Shown: positions 17,837 through 27,114, numbered from the stretch's first letter. The stretch: DNA of 64,000 nt from M3007 sp044226205 (GCA_044226205.1 JBGAHL010000001.1:1-64000), one strand, 5' to 3'. Numbers and translations: made by a program. The notes: generated from the sequence alone by a model not told the origin.

Positions 17837-17844
17837 TACATTTG
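17837..17844 (+). promoter_or_regulatory. -7 promoter box (TACATTTG) of the AraC-type regulator
   Basis: TACATTTG lies 21 bases before the ATG at 17866 and fits TAnnTTTG. It favours this ATG over the upstream frame opening at 17803, which overlaps ndh. Confidence 0.45.
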
Positions 17845-17865
17845 CCAAAAGTCTTTCATTCTCCC

Positions 17866-19419
17866 ATGCTCCGATTCGTCCGCTGTTGTTGCCTTGTTCT
17901 GTTGTTTTGTGCAGCAGGAGGAAGCGTTTTTGCGCAAAACAGGGTGATTCAGGATTCGCTCAAATTGCGGCTGGACATGCTGTCGACCCTTGTGCAATCG
18001 GGCAATTTCGAACAGGCTCAGGTGGAAGCAGAATCATTCAAAGGCTTTCTGGCGCGATACAAACTACCGCTTCCCGCCGGCTCCATCGGCGTATTGTCCA
18101 ATATTTATCAGGCCAACAGAGACAGCGCGAGCGCCTTTGCCTTGCTGGCAGCCGCGGAGCGCGACGTGCGGCTCAATCCCAACTTTTCTTATCGGGCCGA
18201 GATGTACGGCCAAATTGCCGCGGCTTACGAACGCTGGCGGCAACCTGCCAGAGCAATTGTAACCTTGCGCAGCCTGTCTGTCGTGAAAGATTCGCTGGCC
18301 GCACGCGCGATGGTGGAGCATTCCCTGGCGCTGCAACACGAGGTCGATTCGCTGCAGGCCCTGCGGATGGCCGAGGGTTATGGCAATCCCGATATGATCA
18401 AAATGGGCAAACGGGACGCCCTGATGATCGCTGGCGGCATAGCCCTGCTGGTTTTGCTGCTGTTTGTCGCGATTTTCAGAACCAGCAGCAAATGGCGCAA
18501 AAAAATGCAGCAGCGCGAGCTGGAAATGGAGATTGAACGCGCCAACGACAAACTGGCCTTTGAGCAAATGCTGGCCAGCAGTATCCCGGCGCCCGTTGCC
18601 GCCAAGGCCGCCGCCGATCCGCTGGAATTCACCCCCGACAACGTTGGTTCGCCTGAAAAAATCGCCCTGCTGGTCGAGCCCAACCGCCAGGTGGTGATCT
18701 ACCTGAAATCGCTGCTGAGCGACCGTTTTCGCGTCGAAACCGCATTTTCCGCCAATGAAGGCCTGCAACGCGCGGCCGATCTGCTGCCCGACCTGATCGT
18801 TTGCGACGCCGTTTTGAACGGCAAAACAGGCATCGACGTGGCACGGCAAATCAAACTTTCGGACCGAACCAATCACATCCCGGTCATCCTGCTCAGCGAC
18901 CGCTACGGCAACGAAGGCAAACTCGACGCCCTGCGCGCCGGCGCCGAAGCCTGGTTTACACGGCCTGTGCTCGACGATGAATTCGGGGCTACCGTGTCGC
19001 GGCTGCTCGACGCGCGCAAGGACAATCACGACCGTTTCGCACGCGTTTTGCACCTCTGGTTTACCGACCACCGCGAGATGCTCGACAATCGTTTCCTCGG
19101 TCAGACCATGCAACTGATCGAGCAAAATCTCTCCGATCCTGATTTTATGGCCGACGACCTGGCCAGAAAAATGCAATTGCCCCGCCACCATTTTGTTAAA
19201 AAACTCGGCGTTCTGACAGGCAAGGAACCAGTACAACTGATCCGGGAAATGCGCCTTGAAAAAGCCAAAATCCTGCTGGAAAAACGCGCGGGAACCCCGC
19301 AGGCAATTGCCGAACTGGTCGGATTCAGCAACCCGGGCACCTTTGCCCTGGCGTTTAAAGAGTACTTCGGGGAAAACACCCTGCTCCTCAACAACCCGCC
19401 GCCACGGTTGTCTTCATGA
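17866..19419 (+). CDS. Membrane-tethered AraC-type regulator with receiver-like domain
   Basis: This 517-residue protein, in order, has a signal peptide (about 1-25), a helical repeat periplasmic part (about 26-190), a transmembrane helix (LMIAGGIALLVLLLFVAIF, about 186-205), a short coiled coil (KKMQQRELEMEIERANDKL), a receiver-like domain (about 263-380) and a C-terminal AraC-type helix-turn-helix (about 415-510). No histidine kinase domain lies between the membrane helix and the receiver. The phospho-acceptor Asp in LIVCDAV is present, but the first acidic pair is reduced to EP and the conserved Lys is Arg in TRPV, so phosphorylation is doubtful. It probably senses a periplasmic signal and acts directly on DNA. 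It overlaps the next gene by four bases. Confidence 0.8.
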   Translation: MLRFVRCCCLVLLFCAAGGSVFAQNRVIQDSLKLRLDMLSTLVQSGNFEQAQVEAESFKGFLARYKLPLPAGSIGVLSNIYQANRDSASAFALLAAAERDVRLNPNFSYRAEMYGQIAAAYERWRQPARAIVTLRSLSVVKDSLAARAMVEHSLALQHEVDSLQALRMAEGYGNPDMIKMGKRDALMIAGGIALLVLLLFVAIFRTSSKWRKKMQQRELEMEIERANDKLAFEQMLASSIPAPVAAKAAADPLEFTPDNVGSPEKIALLVEPNRQVVIYLKSLLSDRFRVETAFSANEGLQRAADLLPDLIVCDAVLNGKTGIDVARQIKLSDRTNHIPVILLSDRYGNEGKLDALRAGAEAWFTRPVLDDEFGATVSRLLDARKDNHDRFARVLHLWFTDHREMLDNRFLGQTMQLIEQNLSDPDFMADDLARKMQLPRHHFVKKLGVLTGKEPVQLIREMRLEKAKILLEKRAGTPQAIAELVGFSNPGTFALAFKEYFGENTLLLNNPPPRLSS

Positions 19420-19979
19420 AAAAAAATCCGCTTTTTTTCATCGCCCTGCTGCCACCTCCCGGTATTCAGGCGGAGGTCACACAATTTAAAAATTTCATCG
19501 CCGGACACTGGGGTGCGCGCCATGCCCTGAAAAGCCCCCCGCACCTGACCCTCATCCTGCCATTTGAATGGCCGACGAATGAACTGGCCCAACTACATGC
19601 CTTTCTTCGGGATTTTGCCCAAAAAGAGTCGCCCTTCATGCTGAACCTCAACGGTTTCGGCGCATTTCCTCCTCGCGTCGTGTTTATTGAGCCGAAAGGA
19701 GCGGAAGGCCTGGGGGCGCTCGACGGGCTGTTCAAACGCCTGATCGGCGCCATGAAAACGACGCTGGACTTCGACGATCCGCGCAACCGCCGCCCCTATC
19801 ATCCGCACATGACGATTGCGCACCGCGACTTGGCGGAGGAGGATTTCCCTGCCGTGTGGCAGCATTTTAAACAGGAAAACTTTGTCCGGCGGTTTCCGGT
19901 CAGACAGATTAGTTTGCTGGAATTGCGCGCCGGCTTGTGGAACGTTTGCGCAGATTTTCCGATGGGTTCGGCGAACTAA
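19416..19979 (+). CDS. 2'-5' RNA ligase / 2H phosphoesterase family protein
   Basis: This 187-residue protein carries both HxT motifs of the 2H phosphoesterase superfamily: H43-L-T45 (PPHLTLILPF) and H131-M-T133 (PHMTIAHRDL), at the expected spacing. Members are RNA ligases or cyclic phosphodiesterases acting on 2'-5' or 2',3'-cyclic bonds; the substrate is unpredictable. Its ATG overlaps the stop of the AraC-type gene (ATGA), so the two are translationally coupled. It converges with the aminotransferase gene seven bases away. Confidence 0.8.
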   Translation: MKKNPLFFIALLPPPGIQAEVTQFKNFIAGHWGARHALKSPPHLTLILPFEWPTNELAQLHAFLRDFAQKESPFMLNLNGFGAFPPRVVFIEPKGAEGLGALDGLFKRLIGAMKTTLDFDDPRNRRPYHPHMTIAHRDLAEEDFPAVWQHFKQENFVRRFPVRQISLLELRAGLWNVCADFPMGSAN

Positions 19980-19985
19980 GCGTTC

Positions 19986-21191
19986 TTATTTCAGGCGGCC
20001 AAGTACGTCGCGCAATCTGCGCACCGCTTCCCGAAGTTCGGCCTCCGACGCGGCATAGCTGAGCCGGAAGCACCTGTCGTCACCAAAAGCCGAGCCGGAA
20101 ACCAGTCCAACGTAGGCATTGCTCATCACATAATCGCAAAAATCGTCGGCGCTATTGATGACGGTATTACCGTCGGATTTGCCAAAAAACGCGCTGATAT
20201 CGGGGAAAATGTAAAATGCGCCGTCCGGGTGATTGGTCTTGATGCCGGGTATTTCTTCGAGCATGGAGATCACGATATCACGGCGTTCGCGAAATGCTTC
20301 GCGCATGGCGAAAGTTGGTTCCAGATCGGAAGTAAGGGCGACGGCGCCGGCTTTTTGCCCGAATGAAGAAGCGCCGCTCGTCACCTGTCCCTGGATTTTG
20401 GCGCAGGCGTCGGCGACAAATTTGGGAGCGCCCATGTAACCGAGTCGCCAGCCGGTCATGGCAAAACCTTTTGCAAAACCGTTGATCGTGATGGTGCGGT
20501 TTTTCATGTTTGGAAAACTCCCGATACTGACGTGCTCGTGGGTAAAATTGATGTATTCATAAATTTCATCGCTGACCACCAGCACGTGCTCGAAGGGCTC
20601 GATCGCATCGGCAATCCCCTGTAGTTCTTCTCTTGTAAAAACGGAACCCGTCGGGTTGCAGGGCGACGAAAAGAGTACGAATTTGGTGCGTTCCGTGATG
20701 GCGGCAGCAACCTGTTGGGGAGTGGGTTTGAAATCCTGATCGACGCCGGCATAAACCGGGATCGGCACACCGCCCGACAACTTGATAATTTCCCAGTAAG
20801 ACACCCAGTAAGGGGCAAAAACAACCACTTCATCGCCCGGATCGAGCAGAGCCTGGCAAATGTTGTACACCGTTTGTTTGGCGCCGTTGCTGACGACGAT
20901 CTGCTCGGGTTTGTACTCCAGGTGGTTGTCGCGGAGGAACTTTTCACTGATGGCTTTGGTCAATTCGGGCAAACCCGCCACAGGCGTGTACTTGGTGTAG
21001 CCGTCTTTCAGGGCCTGGTAGGCGGCATCTTTGATATGATCGGGCGTATCAAAGTCGGGCTCGCCAAGACTGAGGCTGATGACATCGTGGCCCAGTGCGC
21101 GCAATTCGCGGGCCATGCGAGCCATTTTGAGCGTTTCGGATTCTGCCAGCCCCATGACACGCTGGGAAAGAATATTTTGTGTAGCAACCAT
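19986..21191 (-). CDS. PLP-dependent aminotransferase, aspartate aminotransferase type
   Basis: This 401-residue class I/II aminotransferase is counted from the ATG at 21191 (MVATQNILSQRV); the frame opens five codons earlier only with TTG. Family signatures are SLGEPDFDTP near residue 46, SSPCNPTG at about 175, SDEIYEYI and the PLP lysine K241 in NGFAKGFAMTGWRLGYMGAP. This is the Bacillus/Thermus AspB subgroup I-gamma pattern, transferring amino groups between aspartate and 2-oxoglutarate, although some members prefer aromatic or prephenate substrates. It is cytoplasmic and monocistronic. Confidence 0.88.
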   Translation of the reverse strand: MVATQNILSQRVMGLAESETLKMARMARELRALGHDVISLSLGEPDFDTPDHIKDAAYQALKDGYTKYTPVAGLPELTKAISEKFLRDNHLEYKPEQIVVSNGAKQTVYNICQALLDPGDEVVVFAPYWVSYWEIIKLSGGVPIPVYAGVDQDFKPTPQQVAAAITERTKFVLFSSPCNPTGSVFTREELQGIADAIEPFEHVLVVSDEIYEYINFTHEHVSIGSFPNMKNRTITINGFAKGFAMTGWRLGYMGAPKFVADACAKIQGQVTSGASSFGQKAGAVALTSDLEPTFAMREAFRERRDIVISMLEEIPGIKTNHPDGAFYIFPDISAFFGKSDGNTVINSADDFCDYVMSNAYVGLVSGSAFGDDRCFRLSYAASEAELREAVRRLRDVLGRLK

Positions 21192-21213
21192 GTGTTTGAA
21201 GTTCAATAGGCCG

Positions 21214-21246
21214 CAAAAATAGGCCTGTTGTGCGGGAAAAGGTCAA
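21214..21246 (-). promoter_or_regulatory. Promoter of the aminotransferase gene
   Basis: The minus strand has TATTTTTG at 21214-21221 and TTG at 21244-21246 (22-base spacing). The predicted leader is about 15 bases before the ATG at 21191. Confidence 0.5.
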
Positions 21247-21267
21247 TTTTTTAAAACGGAAGAAAAC

Positions 21268-22722
21268 TTATTCGATGGGCGTCCGGGTGTACCTGTACAC
21301 CTGCAAGCCTCTGTCGTCAAAAATTTTTTGGAACCGCAACGGGTTGGCATCCATGTAACGCGCCCAGTAACGGTCGGATTTGTCATTGTCCCAGGCCGCC
21401 TTGGTGGCATAAGTCACGTTGTTTTTGTCGAGCCACTGGAGCCATTCCTGCTCGTGGTTGGCATCGGGATAAACAGTGCCTTTATGGTTGGTGTACAAGG
21501 CCAGAATCCTTGGCCGGTCGGAGATGAGAACGGCATCGGGCGGAATGCTGTCGCGGACGTACGCAAAGAAATTTTGTGCATTTTCCTCCTTGATATTACC
21601 CATCATCGGCTCGTTCCGGTTTTGGACATACCATTGAAAAGTGGCCCCGAAAAACGTGACAAGCAACAAAGTATACAAGGCATAGCGCAGCTGTTTGACG
21701 GGCAGATTTTCAACAAAAGAAGCGACGTAGTAGAGGAAAAAAGGAAAGACCCCGACCAGATAACGGAATCCCTGAAAACCCGGGAAAAATGTAATAGCCA
21801 GCAAATAAGTGGCGCAAAAAGTTTCCAGCATCGTCCATCGGCGTACGCTTACGAGGCCGGAAAACATGAATACCGGCAGCAAGGCGGCCAGTATTTTGCT
21901 GAATGCCATCAGGTCGTTTTTCTCCCAAATTCGCAACAGCGCGCCAAACTCCTGGGCGTAAGGGCGCAGCCCGTCGTACAAACGATCCACAACCCTGAAT
22001 TTCTGGCCGGCAATCATTTGATAGTAACTGTCCGAGGGCACGAGGGCGTTGTGAAGGCCCCAAAGCAACACCGAAATGCCGAGCGCCAGGGCGCCGGTTT
22101 TGCGCAGCTGCGCCGGGCCGATCAGGACATGGAGCGCAAAGGCCCCCATCAAAACAAGGCCGATAGAGCGCAGGGCGTACACGTAAAAAAGGGTGATGCC
22201 AAGCCAGACCGCCATTTTCCAGTCGGCACGCTCCTTCCAGCGGTCGTACAGCACGAAAAACAATACCGTACAGGTCATGTGCGGCACATCGCTCAGGATA
22301 TGGTCGCGCATAAACCAGAAATAGGGCGAAATGCCAATCACGAGGGGGATCAGGAGGGCCGAGGCCGGGCTGACCCTGTCGCGCAGCCAGTACCAGATCA
22401 GGTACAGGCCAACCGACAGGCATAGCAGATTGACCACTTTGAAGGCGGTCAGGTTCAGTCCCCAAATGGCCGCCGCAGGCGCCAGCATCAGGGGATAGCC
22501 AGCCGGATAGGCCGAAGGCGCATACGTGGGATACATCGGGTTGAAAATGTAACCCGGGTAAGTGTACGGGCGGCCCGAAGCAATATTGAGGGCGTGGTTG
22601 ACGTACATGGCCCAGTCGTCGCCCCACATGGTGCCGTTGCTGAGCGTAAGCAGGTAGAAAAAGAAAACCCCGAGAGCAATCCCGATGGCTGCAAATTGAT
22701 GTCGTTTTTGCGGGCTGATCAT
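21268..22722 (-). CDS. Polytopic GT-C type glycosyltransferase (GT39-like)
   Basis: This 484-residue integral membrane protein has about ten hydrophobic segments from FAAIGIALGVFFFYLLTL onward. The first periplasmic loop carries the acidic GDDWAMYV followed by a proline/tyrosine-rich PTYAPSAYPAGYPLMLAP stretch, the layout of GT-C fold enzymes (PMT/ArnT type) that use polyprenyl-phosphate sugars. The hydrophilic C-terminal 100 or so residues (VRDSIPPDAVLISDRPRILALYTN) would lie in the periplasm. Acceptor and donor are unknown. It is a lone gene. Confidence 0.7.
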   Translation of the reverse strand: MISPQKRHQFAAIGIALGVFFFYLLTLSNGTMWGDDWAMYVNHALNIASGRPYTYPGYIFNPMYPTYAPSAYPAGYPLMLAPAAAIWGLNLTAFKVVNLLCLSVGLYLIWYWLRDRVSPASALLIPLVIGISPYFWFMRDHILSDVPHMTCTVLFFVLYDRWKERADWKMAVWLGITLFYVYALRSIGLVLMGAFALHVLIGPAQLRKTGALALGISVLLWGLHNALVPSDSYYQMIAGQKFRVVDRLYDGLRPYAQEFGALLRIWEKNDLMAFSKILAALLPVFMFSGLVSVRRWTMLETFCATYLLAITFFPGFQGFRYLVGVFPFFLYYVASFVENLPVKQLRYALYTLLLVTFFGATFQWYVQNRNEPMMGNIKEENAQNFFAYVRDSIPPDAVLISDRPRILALYTNHKGTVYPDANHEQEWLQWLDKNNVTYATKAAWDNDKSDRYWARYMDANPLRFQKIFDDRGLQVYRYTRTPIE

Positions 22723-22785
22723 GTACGCGGTGTCAGTGTTGCGCTATTGGCCGTAAAAGAAGTAATTTTTTCAAAGCGCTGCGCT

Positions 22786-23145
22786 TCAAAGCACGTCCAG
22801 TTTTTGGCGAATAACGTCGAGCGCCGCTTCGTCGCGGGCAATCCAGGCATGGTTGTCTATGACCACAATTGGGCGTTCGAGCAGGATGGGATGGGCTGCA
22901 AGCACGGCAATCCACTCCTCATCTGAAAAATTTTTTCCTTTAAAATTTTCCTGAAAAACGGGCTCTTTCTGTCGGATCACATCCAGCGGTCGCTTGTTCA
23001 ACAAACGCAACAAATCGCGTATTTCTGCTTCCAAAAGCGGCGTTTTCAAGTATTCTACCGTTTCAAACGACTTTTTTGACCTTGCAAGCAGGTCAAATGC
23101 ACAACGGCTTTTGCCGCATCTTGTGTTGTGGAATATCCGGATCAT
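22786..23145 (-). CDS. ArsC/Spx-like thioredoxin-fold reductase
   Basis: This 119-residue protein matches the ArsC family: a single catalytic-type cysteine in NTRCGKSR (C10), the downstream LLRLLNKRPLDVIRQKEPVF segment and the PILLERPIVV motif typical of glutaredoxin-coupled arsenate reductases. An arsenate reductase role is plausible, but no ars regulator or efflux gene is nearby, and generic ArsC-like proteins are widespread in Bacteroidota. It is cytoplasmic. The start ATG at 23145 lies just after a short hydrophilic leader region. Confidence 0.8.
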   Translation of the reverse strand: MIRIFHNTRCGKSRCAFDLLARSKKSFETVEYLKTPLLEAEIRDLLRLLNKRPLDVIRQKEPVFQENFKGKNFSDEEWIAVLAAHPILLERPIVVIDNHAWIARDEAALDVIRQKLDVL

Positions 23146-23203
23146 GTGTACTGTTTTTTTGAGGGTTAAAGCCCGCCCTCTTCCCTTTAAATTGATTTTC
23201 GAT

Positions 23204-23211
23204 TACCTTTG
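23204..23211 (+). promoter_or_regulatory. -7 promoter box (TACCTTTG) of the cold shock gene
   Basis: TACCTTTG lies 50 bases before the ATG at 23262. The intervening leader is very T-rich, as in many cold-shock mRNAs. Confidence 0.5.
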
Positions 23212-23261
23212 CAGTGGCGTCAAGCCACTAGCACCATTTTTTCTTTTTTAAATTTTTTCTA

Positions 23262-23453
23262 ATGTACAAAGGAACAGTAAAGTTCTTCAATGAAACCAAG
23301 GGTTTCGGCTTCATCATCGACAGCGCCAGCGGGCAGGAAATTTTCGTGCACGTAAGCGGCCTTGTGGACAAAATCCGCGAAGGAGACGTAGTAACCTTCG
23401 AAACGGCCCGTGGCAAAAAAGGTATCAATGCAGTCAACGTTCAGCGCGCCTAA
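23262..23453 (+). CDS. Cold shock domain protein (CspA family)
   Basis: This 63-residue single cold shock domain contains both RNA-binding motifs: RNP1 as KGFGFI (residues 14-19) and RNP2 as IFVHVSGL (about 29-36). Such proteins bind single-stranded RNA/DNA and act as RNA chaperones at low temperature or in growth transitions. The length is typical. It has its own promoter and a strong terminator, so it is a monocistronic unit. Confidence 0.93.
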   Translation: MYKGTVKFFNETKGFGFIIDSASGQEIFVHVSGLVDKIREGDVVTFETARGKKGINAVNVQRA

Positions 23454-23484
23454 TCCGCCCTGACGCTTAAATGATACAATGTCG

Positions 23485-23519
23485 AAACTCCGGTGGAAAT
23501 GCCCCGCCGGAGTTTTTTT
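23485..23519 (+). terminator. Rho-independent terminator of the cold shock gene
   Basis: A 9-bp stem AAACTCCGG/CCGGAGTTT (23485-23493 with 23507-23515) runs into a seven-base T run. Confidence 0.85.
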
Positions 23520-23530
23520 ATTGCCCAAAC

Positions 23531-23578
23531 AAGGCGGCCGTGACAGGGGTATTCCCCGCCACGGCCGCCTTTATTTTT
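23531..23578. terminator. Second, two-part hairpin between convergent genes
   Basis: A 12-bp stem AAGGCGGCCGTG/CACGGCCGCCTT (23531-23542 with 23560-23571) encloses a smaller GGGG-TATT-CCCC hairpin. It is followed by TTTATTTTT on the plus strand. It sits between the cold shock gene and the convergent amidohydrolase gene and may serve both. Confidence 0.65.
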
Positions 23579-23598
23579 GGAACTTGACGAAGTCCAGT

Positions 23599-26500
23599 TC
23601 AATGCCCGCAAACGCAGCGCGTCTCCTGACAAGTATGGGTCATGCCGGCGCCATTGGTCTGGCTGCCGGGCATTTCAAACCAGAATTTTTCCCGTTTCCG
23701 ATCGTAAATGCCAATTTCGTTGAGGTTGGCGGCGTCGTACAGTCGGCCATTGACCATGACCATGCTGATCTTTTCCGTGTTGCGGATATCGTCGAGCGGA
23801 TTGGCATCAAGCACGACCAGATCGGCCAGTTTACCCGGCGCCAGCGAGCCGATTTCCTTGTCCATCCCGAGATGCCGGGCGCCGTTGATGGTACCGCATT
23901 TGATCACCTGAAGATTGCTCATGCCGCCCTGGGCCAGCATCCAGAGTTCCCAATGCGCGCCCAGGCCCTGCAATTGGCCGTGCGAACCGAGGTTGATATT
24001 GATGCCGGCATCCTGCATTTTTTTCAATTGCCGGCTCACCTGGATATGGCCATTGTCGTATTCCTCATCCGGGATCATTTCGCGGTGCCGCGAGCGCTCG
24101 GCAAGGATGTGACTGGGCGTGTAGGTGAGCAGTCGCTGGTTTTTCCAGACCTCGGATTTTTGGTAAAAATAACTTTCGCCGTTCATGGCGCCGTAACACA
24201 CGATCAGCGTCGGTGTGTTGTGGGTATTGGTTTTTGACCAGAGTTGCAGCACGTCCGAATAGATCGTGGCGACCGGAAGATTGTGCTCGATACTGGAGTG
24301 TCCGTCGACCACCTGTGAAAGGTTGTGGTAAAAGAAAGAACCGCCTTCGGGCACGACTTCCATGTTCAGTTCGCGGGCCGCGGCGATAACCTGCTGGCGC
24401 TGTTCCCGGCGGGGCTGGTTGTAACTTTTAACCGAAAAGGCGCCCCATGCTTTTGTGCGGCGAAGGGTGGCGCGGGCATCGTCGAGCGAATTGATCGGCG
24501 CCTTGAAATCGCCGTCTGCGCCGTAAAGAATGGTGCCGGTAGAGTACAGACGAGGGCCGATCATTCGGCCCGAACGGATCATTTCCGCGTTGGAAAATGC
24601 CATTTCGGAGTTCACGGAGGGGTCGTGCATGGTCGTGACGCCGTAAGCCAGGTTGGCGTAGTACTCCCACTGTTTCTGCGGGTTGAGGCCGTAGCGGAAG
24701 TTGCCGCTGTGCGAATGGACGTCCACGAGGCCCGGCATGATCGTCTTGCCTTTGCAATCGATGTATTTGATCGGATCGCTCGTTTTGTAACGTCTGGCAT
24801 TTTCAAATTCAGCCGCTGTGCCGACAAATTCGATCCGGTTGTCGATCACGCGGACCACGCCGTTTTCGATCACCTTGTCGCCATCGGCGGTAATGATGCG
24901 CGCATTTTGAAACACAACATGTCCCTTGGGAACATCCGTGTTCAGGTTGAGGCCGATGTCGATACCGTGTTCCGGCAAATCGGGCAGGGAGTCGGGCGCC
25001 CCGGGCATAAAACTGAACCGATTGGTGAGGTCGATCGTAAAATATTCGGCGCCAAGGGTGTAATGGACTTTTTTGGAATCCGCGCTCCAGTGAAGATTGT
25101 AGCCTGCGTCGCGCGTGATGGGCGCCACCGGCACCGATTTGATGTCGGCGCTGAGGTCGATGGTTTGGCCGGGCGCAGGCATGGCGCAAACGTAGGCCTT
25201 GTGCAGTTCGGCAAAAGCCAGCCAGCGGCCGTCGGGCGACAAGGCCCACTGGTTGACGTATTTGCTTTTAAACAGCACCTTTTTGTCTTGTCCGTTGAGG
25301 TCAAAAGAGACCATCTGTTTGTCGAGCGCGCCGAACAGGTAGCCGCCGGTATTGACCAGAATACGTTTGCCGTCGGCAGAGAAATGCGGGTTTTCACCTT
25401 CTTCCGTGATGAATCGGGGCGCTTCCGAACGTTTGAGCAAATCCAGCACGTAAATACCGGGTTTGCGGGAAGGCATGGGCCCGGTTTCGTCGTCGCCATC
25501 CTGCAGACGGAACACGATTTTGGTGCCGTCGGGTGAAAATTGCGGCGTCCGGTAAATCCCTTTTTCCGCCGTCAGGCGGCTCAAAGAAGCGCCTTTTACG
25601 CCCCAGTTGTCGATAAGAAACAGGGCGCCGGCGTTCAGGTCGTTCCAGCCCACGTAGACCAGTTTGTTGCCTTGCGCTGAAAACGCGGGTTCGAACTGGA
25701 GATATTCAGGGGCCGGTTCGGTTCCTTTCATGATCACGGGCGACTGCGAAACACCGGAAAGCAATTCGGTCGGCGCGCCATCGGGCAGGGTTTTGCGGTA
25801 AAGTTTTCCCGCGGCGTTGAAAACCAGCGTCGTACCGTCGGGAGAGGTAGCTGCCTGGCGGATGGCGCGCACCTTGAATTGTTCTTCAAAAACCTTGTTT
25901 TCAAAACGCAGGGTTTCGGCCACCTTGGTTTTTACCGTGCAGGAAAAGGGGATGTCCGACACGGAAACCTGCGGCACTGCCGAGGGCGTATTGCGGTCGT
26001 CGGCTGCGATTTGCGTCCAGTGCCAGCTGATCTTTTTGATCTTGCCGCCTGCCCAGATCACGATTTCGGACATGGCGCCGGCACGGCTCGGGCGGTCGTT
26101 GAGCCATGCAAAACCCGGGTAAATGCCAAAAATGGTCCAGGCTTCCTGCTGGTCTTTGTCCAGTTCATTGTACAGGGGGTATTCCAGGCCGCTTTCAAGG
26201 TTGCGGATGAACAACACGGACTTGGTATCCACCCGGCGAACAAACGCCAGCCATTGGCCGTCGCGGCTGATCTGCGGGCGGCAAGCGCCACCCGATCCGC
26301 CGGTTATGTCTTCGATTTTACCTTCCTGGCGGTCGTAGCGACGGACGATGAAGATTTGGTTGAGCGGGTCTTTATTGTATTGGAAGTAGCCGCCGGGGTA
26401 CATGTCTTCCGAAAAATAGACGTAGCGGCCATCGGGCGACACACTGGGTTCGTTGACGTCCTGCTGGTCATTTTTTCGCTTGGTCAACTGCACGCCGTCG

Positions 26501-26997
26501 CCGCCGGAGATGTGGTACATCCACATTTCACCGGCGCCGAGCGAACGGGTGCTGGTGAAGTGTTTGCGCGCCACGATGTAATCGTTGCCGAGCCAGACGC
26601 CGTTGTTGAGCAGGCGGAAATTTTCCTTGGTGACTTGCCGGGCTTTGCTGCCGTCGGCATTCATCACCCAGACGTTGTCGCCGCCGCCGGCATCGGAGGT
26701 GAAAAGAATTTGTTTGCCGTCGGGGGAAAAGCGCGGCTGCACCTCCCAGGCGATGCCGCTGCGCAGGCAGGTGGCCGTGCCGCCGGCAATGGGCATGGTG
26801 TAAATATCGCCGAGCAGGTCGAAGGCCAGCGTGGTTCCGTCGGGCGATACGTCAAGGTTCATCCAGGTGCCTTCATTGACCTGAAATTCAACGTCTTTGT
26901 AAGGGAGGCCTTCGGGGTTGTTGACGTCCCATTTTTTGTCTTTTTGGGCAAAAAGCAATACGGGAAACAGTAGAAGAAGAAAGGAGAGCGAACGCAT
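23599..26997 (-). CDS. Secreted TolB-like propeller fused to amidohydrolase
   Basis: This 1132-residue protein is counted from the ATG at 26997, where a signal peptide begins (MRSLSFLLLLFPVLLFAQ). The N-terminal 650 or so residues hold WD40-like/PD40 repeats (SPDGTTLAF, SPDGKQILF, SPDGRYVYF, SPDGRWLAF and others), forming one or two beta-propellers. The C-terminal 400 residues are a metal-dependent amidohydrolase: the metal-binding HxH appears as GLVDVHSHSG, and the end has LAPGKLADLVVLDANPL. Such fusions are usually annotated as amidohydrolases of unknown substrate, with peptidase or imidazolonepropionase-like activity proposed. It is probably periplasmic or extracellular. No T9SS domain is seen. 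It is a single gene. Confidence 0.85.
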   Translation of the reverse strand: MRSLSFLLLLFPVLLFAQKDKKWDVNNPEGLPYKDVEFQVNEGTWMNLDVSPDGTTLAFDLLGDIYTMPIAGGTATCLRSGIAWEVQPRFSPDGKQILFTSDAGGGDNVWVMNADGSKARQVTKENFRLLNNGVWLGNDYIVARKHFTSTRSLGAGEMWMYHISGGDGVQLTKRKNDQQDVNEPSVSPDGRYVYFSEDMYPGGYFQYNKDPLNQIFIVRRYDRQEGKIEDITGGSGGACRPQISRDGQWLAFVRRVDTKSVLFIRNLESGLEYPLYNELDKDQQEAWTIFGIYPGFAWLNDRPSRAGAMSEIVIWAGGKIKKISWHWTQIAADDRNTPSAVPQVSVSDIPFSCTVKTKVAETLRFENKVFEEQFKVRAIRQAATSPDGTTLVFNAAGKLYRKTLPDGAPTELLSGVSQSPVIMKGTEPAPEYLQFEPAFSAQGNKLVYVGWNDLNAGALFLIDNWGVKGASLSRLTAEKGIYRTPQFSPDGTKIVFRLQDGDDETGPMPSRKPGIYVLDLLKRSEAPRFITEEGENPHFSADGKRILVNTGGYLFGALDKQMVSFDLNGQDKKVLFKSKYVNQWALSPDGRWLAFAELHKAYVCAMPAPGQTIDLSADIKSVPVAPITRDAGYNLHWSADSKKVHYTLGAEYFTIDLTNRFSFMPGAPDSLPDLPEHGIDIGLNLNTDVPKGHVVFQNARIITADGDKVIENGVVRVIDNRIEFVGTAAEFENARRYKTSDPIKYIDCKGKTIMPGLVDVHSHSGNFRYGLNPQKQWEYYANLAYGVTTMHDPSVNSEMAFSNAEMIRSGRMIGPRLYSTGTILYGADGDFKAPINSLDDARATLRRTKAWGAFSVKSYNQPRREQRQQVIAAARELNMEVVPEGGSFFYHNLSQVVDGHSSIEHNLPVATIYSDVLQLWSKTNTHNTPTLIVCYGAMNGESYFYQKSEVWKNQRLLTYTPSHILAERSRHREMIPDEEYDNGHIQVSRQLKKMQDAGININLGSHGQLQGLGAHWELWMLAQGGMSNLQVIKCGTINGARHLGMDKEIGSLAPGKLADLVVLDANPLDDIRNTEKISMVMVNGRLYDAANLNEIGIYDRKREKFWFEMPGSQTNGAGMTHTCQETRCVCGH

Positions 26998-27114
26998 AAG
27001 TAATCGAATTTGGGCGCATAAATACGGCAATTCGAACGCTGCGTGCAAATTTGATTCGACGGGAGGTGCTCTACGGTTGGAAATCGACCGTGTTGAGCGA
27101 AAACGGCGCTTGAA

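Noticed and set aside
22786..23145. Arsenic resistance locus around the ArsC-like gene
   Set aside because: No ArsR, ArsB/Acr3 or ArsM gene is nearby; ArsC-like proteins are common and unspecific, so no resistance island is claimed.
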